Of a DNA stretch of 11,208 bases, positions 1-5,673 are shown in pieces (the stretch's first letter is position 1; the number at the start of each line of letters is the position of its first letter). Made by a program: the position numbers and the translations under genes. A model generated the notes under the pieces. It was not told the origin of the DNA. It saw nothing but the letters and a program-made list of their open reading frames with translations, and searched no databases. Source of the DNA: CAISIP01 sp031383745 (GTDB lineage Bacteria; Pseudomonadota; Gammaproteobacteria; Burkholderiales; Burkholderiaceae_C); assembly GCA_031383745.1 (NCBI GenBank), contig JANMZX010000556.1:1-11208 (forward strand), given 5' to 3'.

Positions 1-555
1 GCGCAGCGGCTGCAGGCCCTGGAGCAGGCCCGCGCGGTGTGGCTGGAGGAACCCTTCCATGCCAGCGCACTGGAGGAATACAGCGCCCTCGCCCAACGTT
101 GCAACACGGTCCGGCTGGCCGGCGGTGAAGGCGCCCACAACGTCTTCATGGCGCGCCACCTGATCGACTACGGCCGGGTCGGCTTCGTGCAGATCGACTG
201 CGGGCGCATCGGCGGCATCGGCCCGGCGAAGCAGGTGGCCGACTATGCAGCGGCGCGCGGCGTGACCTACGTGAACCATACCTTCACCTCGCATCTGGCG
301 CTGAGCGCATCGATGCAGCCGTTTGCCGGGCTGGCCGGCCACACGATCTGCGAATACCCGGCGGCGCCCAAGGCCCTGGCCGTGGAGCTGACGCAGGACC
401 ACCTCACGCCGGACGCCAACGGGCAGGTGTCTGCACCCGATGCGCCGGGGCTGGGCATGCGGATCGATTCCGATGCGGTGCGTCGCTACCAGGTGTCGGT
501 CGACATCCGCGTGGCGGGCAGGACGCTGTACACCTCGCCCGCGTTCGCCGCCTGA
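1..555 (+). CDS. Enolase-superfamily enzyme (mandelate racemase/muconate lactonizing type), 3' part only
   Basis: The reading frame is open from the first base, so the N-terminal capping domain and the start of the barrel lie outside the window; 184 residues and the stop are present. Visible superfamily landmarks, in order: WLEEPF near base 40 and AGGE with its Glu at 127-129, both metal-ligand strands; QIDCGRIGGI with Asp at 196-198; TSHLALS with His at 292-294; and CEYP with Glu at 352-354. The Asp and His match the Asp270-His297 acid/base dyad of mandelate racemase, and the last Glu matches its Glu317. This points to the mandelate racemase subgroup, probably a sugar-acid dehydratase or racemase of the cytosol. 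The substrate cannot be read from this part, and the catalytic KxK motif is out of view. A transporter gene follows after 9 nt, which suggests an uptake-and-catabolism operon. Confidence 0.88.
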   Translation, partial: AQRLQALEQARAVWLEEPFHASALEEYSALAQRCNTVRLAGGEGAHNVFMARHLIDYGRVGFVQIDCGRIGGIGPAKQVADYAAARGVTYVNHTFTSHLALSASMQPFAGLAGHTICEYPAAPKALAVELTQDHLTPDANGQVSAPDAPGLGMRIDSDAVRRYQVSVDIRVAGRTLYTSPAFAA

Positions 556-564
556 GGGCGCAGC

Positions 565-1452
565 GTGCCGCGCGCCCGTTCGACCTGGATGCCGGCGCTG
601 CTGATGGTGGCGTCGGCCCTGATGGCGACGCTGGAGGCGGTGTTCCTGCGCGAACTCGGGGCCCGTGCCAGCCAGGCCCAGGTGCTGCTGTTCCGCTCGG
701 GCGCACAACTGCTGCTGGTGGGGCTGAGTGCCGCGCTGCTGATGCCGCGCGGGGCGCATGTGCTGCGTACCCGGCGGCTGCGCCTGCATCTGTGGCGCGG
801 CAGCCTGGCCGCCGTGTCCTGGTGGTGTTATTTCATGAGTTTCAAGTCGCTGCCACTGGCGCTGGCCACCACGCTCACGTTCTCGGCGCAGTTGTTCGTG
901 GTGTTGCTGGTGTGGCCCCTGCTGCGCGAGCGTGTCACCGCGGCGCAGTGGGCCGCCACCGTGGTCGGCTTTGCAGGCGTGCTGGTAGCCGCCGGTGTCT
1001 GGGACCCGTCGACGCTGGACTGGCGCGTGGCGTACGGGTTTGCCAGTGCATTCATGGGCGCGGTGATGATCCTCATCACCCGGTCGCTGTCGTTCACCGA
1101 ACGCACCGAGACCATCCTGATCTACATGGCGCTGGTGGTGTTCGTGTCGGCCATGCCTCAGGCGCTGTTCGACTGGCCGGCGCTGGACGGTCTGCTTGTC
1201 ACCTGGCTGTGCCTCACCGGTCTGAGCGGCACGCTGGGCGCCTGGCTGATGGTGGAGGCCTACCGGCGCGCCGAAGCCTCGGCCCTGGCGCCGTACGCCT
1301 ACAGCCGGCTGGTGTTCGCGGCGGTGCTGGGCACGGTGCTGTTCGGCGACGTGATCGCGCCCGGCACGGTGGCCGGCGCCGCGCTGATCGTGGGCAGCAA
1401 CCTGGTGCTGTTCTGGCACGTGGCACGCACCCGGAGCGTCGCCGCGCGGTAG
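565..1452 (+). CDS. EamA/DMT-family inner-membrane transporter
   Basis: The 295-residue product is strongly hydrophobic, with about ten predicted membrane helices arranged as two EamA repeats (roughly residues 8-142 and 150-285), the normal length and layout for this family. The second repeat carries the typical RAEASALAPYAYSRLVFAA stretch, and the first has the matching LPLALATTLTFSAQLFVVLL segment. The start is GTG at 565, supported by GAGGG at 554-558, which overlaps the stop of the upstream enolase-superfamily gene and sits 6 nt before the start. An ATG at 589 is a weaker alternative that would cut into helix 1. Family members export or import small metabolites such as amino acids, sugars, nucleotides or drugs, and specificity cannot be deduced from sequence. 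Its tight coupling to the dehydratase-like gene suggests a related substrate; this is inference. Confidence 0.87.
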   Translation: MPRARSTWMPALLMVASALMATLEAVFLRELGARASQAQVLLFRSGAQLLLVGLSAALLMPRGAHVLRTRRLRLHLWRGSLAAVSWWCYFMSFKSLPLALATTLTFSAQLFVVLLVWPLLRERVTAAQWAATVVGFAGVLVAAGVWDPSTLDWRVAYGFASAFMGAVMILITRSLSFTERTETILIYMALVVFVSAMPQALFDWPALDGLLVTWLCLTGLSGTLGAWLMVEAYRRAEASALAPYAYSRLVFAAVLGTVLFGDVIAPGTVAGAALIVGSNLVLFWHVARTRSVAAR

Positions 1453-1469
1453 CCCTGAACCCGTCGTCA

Positions 1470-1487
1470 CAGGCAACGCGCTGCCTG
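1470..1487 (+). terminator. Short hairpin after the transporter gene, possible weak terminator
   Basis: CAGGCA at 1470-1475 and TGCCTG at 1482-1487 form a perfect 6-bp stem with a 6-base loop, 17 bases after the transporter stop. No T-tract follows, so if it ends transcription it is not a classical intrinsic terminator. The rest of the gap between the transporter and the cyclase gene (1453-1560) shows no convincing promoter. Confidence 0.25.
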
Positions 1488-1547
1488 GGTCCGACCCGCT
1501 GCGTGAACCACCGACCGTGTTAAGGTGCCTGCAGACCCACTCTGCAT

Positions 1548-1551
1548 GGAG
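1548..1551 (+). promoter_or_regulatory. Ribosome binding site choosing the cyclase start
   Basis: GGAG lies 9 nt before the ATG at 1561. No comparable signal precedes the in-frame GTG at 1525 or ATG at 1546, so 1561 is the preferred start. Confidence 0.5.
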
Positions 1552-1560
1552 CACCCAAGC

Positions 1561-4500
1561 ATGGCCTCAGAAACCGACCAATGGCTTGCGGCGGCCGGCC
1601 TGCCCCAGTACGCCGAGCAGTTTCGCGTCAACCATATCGACATCGCGCTGCTGGGCCGGCTGACGGCCGAAGACCTCAGGGACATCGGTGTCGCGTCGCT
1701 CGGGCACCGCGTGCAGTTGCTCGATGCGATTCGCATGTTGGCACCAGCCGACGGACCCGCGCGCGGCGCCATCGCCGGCGCGAGCGTGTCACGCAGCGAC
1801 CCGCGCGACTACACCCCCCGCCACCTGCGCGACAGGATCCTGCAATCCCGCTCTGCGCTGGAAGGCGAACGCAAGCAGGTCAGTGTGCTGTTCGCCGATG
1901 TCAAGGGCTCGATGGAGCTGGCCGAGCAGCTCGACCCGGAGCAGTGGCACCGCATCCTGGAGGGCTTTTTCGCGATCCTGGCCGAGGGCGTGCACCGCTT
2001 CGAGGGCACTGTGAACCAGTACACGGGCGACGGCATCATGGCGCTGTTCGGCGCGCCGATCGCCCACGAGGACCATGCCCAGCGCGCCTGTTTCACGGCC
2101 CTGCACCTGCAGCGCGAGATCACGCGTTACGCCACCGAAGTCAAGCGCGAGCACGGCGTGGGGTTCTCGACCCGCATGGGCATCAACTCGGGTGAGGTGG
2201 TGGTGGGCCGTATCGGTGACGACCTGCGCATGGACTACACCGCCCAGGGCCACACGGTCGGCCTGGCGCAGCGCATGGAGAGCCTGGCCGAGCCCAACAC
2301 CTGCTACCTGAGCGCGGCCACCGCCGGGCTCTGCGCCGGGTACTTCGCGCTGGAGGATCTGGGTGAATTCCGGGTCAAGGGGGTGGCCGCCGCGGTGCCG
2401 GTGCACCGGCTCGCCGGCATCGGCGTCGCACGCAACCGCTTCGACATCTCGCGCCAGCGTGGCCTGTCGCCGTTTGTCGGCCGCATCGCCGACCTGCGTG
2501 TGCTCGACGAGGCGCTGGAGCAGGCCGCCGCCGGCAATGGGCAGGTGGTGGGTGTGGTGGCCCAGGCGGGGACCGGCAAGAGCCGCCTGTGTTTCGAGTT
2601 TCTGGAGCGTTGCCGTGCGCGCGGGTTGCGCGTCCTCGAAGGTCGCGCCGTCGCGCACGGCAGCAATGTGCCTCTGCTGCCGATCCTGGACATCTTCCGC
2701 GCGGTGTTCGGCATCTCCGCGCTCGATGACAGCCGCAGCGCGCGGGAGAAGATCGCCGGCCGTGTGGTCATGCTGGATGCCGGCCTCGCCGAGACGCTGC
2801 CGTTGCTGTTCGATTTCCTGGGCGTGGGAGACCCTCAGCGGCCCGCGCCCGAGCTCGAGCCGGCGGCGCGCAGGCGCCAGCTGGCGGCGCTGCTGGTGCG
2901 CCTGATACGCGGTGCGGGCGATGCGCAACCCACCGTGACCATGGTCGAGGATCTGCACTGGCTCGACACCGCCAGCGCCGAGTTCATCGATCACCTGGTC
3001 CAGGCCAGTACCGGCGCGCGCAGCCTGCTGTTGCTGAACTTCCGGCCCGGGTTCCAGGCGGCCTGGATGCACGACGGGTGCTACCGCTCGGTCGCACTGG
3101 CGCCGCTCGGCCCCGAGGCGATGGCTGAATTGATGGCCAGCCTGCTGGGCCGCGATGCCAGCATTGCCACGCTCGCAGCCGACATCCATCTGCGCACCGC
3201 CGGCAATCCGTTCTTCGCCGAGGAGGTGGCGCAGTCGCTGATCGAGTCGGGGCAGCTGGCCGGCGAGCCTGGCGCCTACCGTCTGGTGACGCCGATCGGG
3301 CGAATCGAGGTTCCGCCCACCGTGCAGGCCGTACTGGCCGCGCGTATCGACCGTTTGCCCGAGCGCGAGAAGCTCCTGCTGCAGGTGGCGTCGGTCGTCG
3401 GCAGGCATTTCTCCGAGCCGCTGCTGGCAGCGGTGGTGGCGCTGGACCCACAGGAGTTGAAGATGGCGCTCGAGACCCTGTGCAGGGCCGAGTTCATCCA
3501 GGCGTCGGCGATATTTCCGGTGAGCGAATACGCGTTCAAGCATCCGCTGACGCAGGAGGTGGCGCTTGGCGGGCAACTGCGCGAGCGCCGTCGCGAACTG
3601 CATGCCGCCGTGGCACGCGCCATCGAGCAGCAGGGCGGCCAGCGGCTGGATGAGTTGGCTGCGCTGCTCGCGCACCACTGGGACGAAGCCGGAGACGTGC
3701 GCCATGCGGCGCAATGGCACCGGCGTGCGGCGCTCTGGCCCGGGTGCCCCGACTTTGCATCGGTGTTCCACCATTGGGAGCGTGTGCGTGTGGTGTTGCG
3801 CGCGCTGCCCGGGGACCGCGAGGCGACCGAGCTGCGCATCCTCGCCAGCACGCGCTTGCTGACGCTGGGGCAACGCATCGGGGTCGGGCTGGACGCATCG
3901 CAGGAACTGTTGAAAGAGGCCGAGGGCCTGGCCATCTCCATTGGCGACCGGCGGGCCCAGGTGGGCCTCGCCATGGCGTACGGCTGGGTGCTGGCCAATG
4001 ACGGCGAGATCGCGATCTGTCTCGAATTGCTGGAGGCGATGCAGCCGGTACTGCGCGAGGTCGGCGACCCGACCCTCGATGCGGCTGCCTGGGGCAATCG
4101 GTTTGTCCTGACCGGCCTTGCCGCGCGTTTTCCCGAGGCGCTGGAGATGCTGGAGCAGGGACGCGGACCGCATGGCGCCCATGGACCGGCTGGGCGGGGC
4201 ATCGGCAGCTACAACGCGGTGGCGTCGATCGCCGGCTTCCAGGGATATTGCCTGGCCTGGTCGGGGCGCATGGCCGAGGCCTTCGATGCCTGGCGCGAAT
4301 GCATGGGCCTGGCCGATGCGATCGGCGAACTGGCGGTCTTCGCGCGCTGCAACTGGGCCGAGGCCTGTTGCCACCTGCGCGACCCGGCCGGTGCGCTGGA
4401 GCGTGCGCTCCAGGCCGAGCAGATATGCCACAAGCTCGGCGACCCGCCGATGCTCGAGGCGCGGGTGCAACTGGCGTTCGCGCATGCGCACCTGGCTGCC

Positions 4501-4962
4501 GGGCGGGCGCGTGATGCGATTGCTGCGGCGCGTGCCGCCCAGGAGAAAGGCCAACGCGTCGACCGCGCCAGTGCCGGCTTGTCCGCGGCGTTGCTGGCGC
4601 AGGGGCTGCTGATGGCGGGCGACTTCGACACGGCGCTGGAGACGTCGGCCAAGGCGATCGCACTGTGCCGCCACAGCCTGCGCGCCAACTACGAGGCGTT
4701 GGCGCACGGCGTGGTGGCGCGTGCGCTGTTGCGCCGCGATGGCGCTTCGGCCAGCGCCGCCGCGCGGGCGGCGCTGGAGACTGCGGGGGCGCTGGTGGAG
4801 CGCACCGGTGCGCGATTGCTCGGCCCGGCGCTGGCGGAGTGGCGGGCCGAGCTCGCCGGCGGGATGGGTGACGGGCCTGGTCAGCAACAGTGGCTGGACG
4901 AAGCGGCGCGGGGGTATGCGGCGCTTGGGGCCATGGGACAGGGTGTGCGCATCGTGGCGTAG
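1561..4962 (+). CDS. SAM domain - class III nucleotidyl cyclase - STAND/AAA ATPase - TPR-like signalling protein
   Basis: The 1133-residue cytosolic protein has no membrane segment. Residues 4-60 form a SAM-type interaction domain (QWLAAAGLPQYAEQF onward). Residues about 107-285 are a class III adenylate/guanylate cyclase domain with metal-binding Asp113 (FADVKGS) and Asp157 (TGDGIMALFG) and transition-state Arg238. The purine-selecting Lys is replaced by Gln153, its partner position is Thr227, and the transition-state Asn is Gly234. An ATPase follows, from FVGRIADL near residue 305, with Walker A AGTGKS (Lys340) and Walker B MVEDLHWLD (461-469). The C-terminal 450 residues are helical and TPR-like. 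The family is known as cyclase-coupled ATPase regulators; activity and ligand here are unknown. In-frame GTG 1525 and ATG 1546 are possible longer starts (up to 1145 residues), but 1561 has the better ribosome site and begins right at the SAM domain. Confidence 0.9.
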   Translation: MASETDQWLAAAGLPQYAEQFRVNHIDIALLGRLTAEDLRDIGVASLGHRVQLLDAIRMLAPADGPARGAIAGASVSRSDPRDYTPRHLRDRILQSRSALEGERKQVSVLFADVKGSMELAEQLDPEQWHRILEGFFAILAEGVHRFEGTVNQYTGDGIMALFGAPIAHEDHAQRACFTALHLQREITRYATEVKREHGVGFSTRMGINSGEVVVGRIGDDLRMDYTAQGHTVGLAQRMESLAEPNTCYLSAATAGLCAGYFALEDLGEFRVKGVAAAVPVHRLAGIGVARNRFDISRQRGLSPFVGRIADLRVLDEALEQAAAGNGQVVGVVAQAGTGKSRLCFEFLERCRARGLRVLEGRAVAHGSNVPLLPILDIFRAVFGISALDDSRSAREKIAGRVVMLDAGLAETLPLLFDFLGVGDPQRPAPELEPAARRRQLAALLVRLIRGAGDAQPTVTMVEDLHWLDTASAEFIDHLVQASTGARSLLLLNFRPGFQAAWMHDGCYRSVALAPLGPEAMAELMASLLGRDASIATLAADIHLRTAGNPFFAEEVAQSLIESGQLAGEPGAYRLVTPIGRIEVPPTVQAVLAARIDRLPEREKLLLQVASVVGRHFSEPLLAAVVALDPQELKMALETLCRAEFIQASAIFPVSEYAFKHPLTQEVALGGQLRERRRELHAAVARAIEQQGGQRLDELAALLAHHWDEAGDVRHAAQWHRRAALWPGCPDFASVFHHWERVRVVLRALPGDREATELRILASTRLLTLGQRIGVGLDASQELLKEAEGLAISIGDRRAQVGLAMAYGWVLANDGEIAICLELLEAMQPVLREVGDPTLDAAAWGNRFVLTGLAARFPEALEMLEQGRGPHGAHGPAGRGIGSYNAVASIAGFQGYCLAWSGRMAEAFDAWRECMGLADAIGELAVFARCNWAEACCHLRDPAGALERALQAEQICHKLGDPPMLEARVQLAFAHAHLAAGRARDAIAAARAAQEKGQRVDRASAGLSAALLAQGLLMAGDFDTALETSAKAIALCRHSLRANYEALAHGVVARALLRRDGASASAAARAALETAGALVERTGARLLGPALAEWRAELAGGMGDGPGQQQWLDEAARGYAALGAMGQGVRIVA

Positions 4963-4970
4963 ACGATCGA

Positions 4971-5010
4971 TTTGCATTACACTGCATTGCATTGCGATTC
5001 TTTGCATTAC
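4971..5010 (+). promoter_or_regulatory. Putative promoter/operator of the toxin-antitoxin pair, with iterated TGCATT
   Basis: TTTGCATTAC occurs twice exactly, at 4971-4980 and 5001-5010. TGCATT occurs four times, starting at 4973, 4983, 4988 and 5003, so intervals are 10, 5 and 15 bp. The stretch is distinctly AT-richer than its surroundings and ends 21 bases before the antitoxin ATG. Antitoxins with ribbon-helix-helix domains usually bind short repeats like these to repress their own operon. TTGCAT could serve as a -35 box, but no good -10 was found, so the operator reading is stronger than the promoter reading. Confidence 0.5.
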
Positions 5011-5020
5011 AACGCCTTAC

Positions 5021-5025
5021 GGGAG
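5021..5025 (+). promoter_or_regulatory. Ribosome binding site of the antitoxin gene
   Basis: GGGAG lies 6 nt before the ATG at 5032. It selects this start over the in-frame TTG at 4972, which would place the repeat array inside the protein. Confidence 0.6.
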
Positions 5026-5031
5026 CCCGAC

Positions 5032-5331
5032 ATGCCGCCTGCCATCAAGGACAGCCAAGTCAGTGTTCGCCTGCCGAATGAATTGAAGGACAGGATGGAG
5101 ACCTATGCCCAGCTGACCGGCCGCACCAAGAGCCATGTGGCGATGGAGGCATTGGCGGCGTATCTGGATGACCGGATTCCGCAGATCGAAGACCTCAAAG
5201 AGGCCGTCCAGGCCGCTGACCGGGGCGAATTTGCAAGCGATGCGGAAGTGGCGGCAGTGTTTTCGACGCACATCGATCGTCAAGCGTCCGGGAAGCTGGT
5301 CAAGGCGGCAGCGCGTCGGCGCGCGGGATGA
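5032..5331 (+). CDS. ParD/CopG-like ribbon-helix-helix antitoxin
   Basis: This is a 99-residue protein. Residues about 7-42 match a ribbon-helix-helix DNA-binding domain: a short strand QVSVRLP, a helix LKDRMETYAQLTG, then a second helix starting RTKSHVAMEALAAYL. The polar, charged C-terminal half (about 45-99) is the expected toxin-binding extension. The last four bases (ATGA, 5328-5331) overlap the start of the toxin gene, the usual arrangement that couples antitoxin and toxin translation. Its likely role is to neutralise the toxin and repress the operon through the TGCATT repeats just upstream. The family assignment is firm; the specific partner and operator are inferred from position. The AT-rich leader differs from the surrounding DNA, which fits a mobile toxin-antitoxin cassette, though no insertion boundaries were found. 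Confidence 0.88.
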   Translation: MPPAIKDSQVSVRLPNELKDRMETYAQLTGRTKSHVAMEALAAYLDDRIPQIEDLKEAVQAADRGEFASDAEVAAVFSTHIDRQASGKLVKAAARRRAG

Positions 5332-5609
5332 GGCTCCATTGGAGCCGGCGCGCATTGGCCGACCTCGATCGGATCTGCGCCCGGATTGCGATGGACAAAC
5401 CAGCGGTCGTCGCCGGTTTCGCGCAGAGCGTCTCCGACAAGGTCGACCGATTGCGAGAGTTCCCCCTGCTGGGCAGAATCGGTGTGTACCAGGACACGCG
5501 TGAACTCGTCGTGCACAAGAATTACCTCGTGACTTACCGGGTGCGCGCCGATGAGGTCCAGGTATTGCAGGTGTGGCACGTGGCTCGTGATCGGCCGGGT
5601 GGCGGCTGA
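5328..5609 (+). CDS. RelE/ParE-superfamily toxin
   Basis: The 93-residue protein has the normal size and pattern of the ParE branch: an N-terminal WSRRALADLDRI strand-helix, the central REFPLLGRIG turn, and the C-terminal strands TRELVVHKNYLVTYRV and VLQVWHVARD. Known ParE toxins poison DNA gyrase, while RelE relatives cut mRNA on the ribosome. The ParD-type partner and the sequence style favour ParE, but the target cannot be proven from sequence. The ATG sits inside the antitoxin stop (ATGA), so the two are translationally coupled. The reading frame is intact and of full length, so the pair may be functional. It is followed by a hairpin and then by the convergent malate synthase gene. Confidence 0.88.
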   Translation: MRLHWSRRALADLDRICARIAMDKPAVVAGFAQSVSDKVDRLREFPLLGRIGVYQDTRELVVHKNYLVTYRVRADEVQVLQVWHVARDRPGGG

Positions 5610-5618
5610 ACTGCCCGG

Positions 5619-5642
5619 CGCTCGCGCGCTCTGGCGCGAGTG
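5619..5642. terminator. GC-rich hairpin between convergent genes, possible bidirectional terminator
   Basis: CTCGCGC at 5621-5627 pairs perfectly with GCGCGAG at 5634-5640 around a 6-base loop. A G-T wobble and one more C-G pair extend the stem to 9 pairs. It starts 10 bases after the toxin stop and lies about 30 bases from the glcB stop on the other strand. There is no T-tract on either side, so the terminator call rests on position and stem strength only. Confidence 0.4.
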
Positions 5643-5673
5643 ACTGGAAAGCTTTGCCAACCGCTGCAGGGGC

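Noticed and set aside
792..1523. Plus-strand 243-codon frame overlapping the transporter
   Set aside because: Arg/Gly/His-rich composition with no hydrophobic pattern, while the overlapping frame encodes a clean ten-helix transporter.
1789..5007. A 1072-codon open frame antisense to the cyclase gene
   Set aside because: It is in codon register with the sense gene, so its stops correspond only to sense TTA, CTA and TCA codons, which are rare in this GC-rich DNA. The product is rich in Gln, Arg and His and has no recognisable domain.
4972..5031. N-terminal extension of the antitoxin from a TTG codon
   Set aside because: It would translate the repeat array and lacks a ribosome site. The ATG at 5032 has GGGAG at proper spacing and begins just before the DNA-binding strand.
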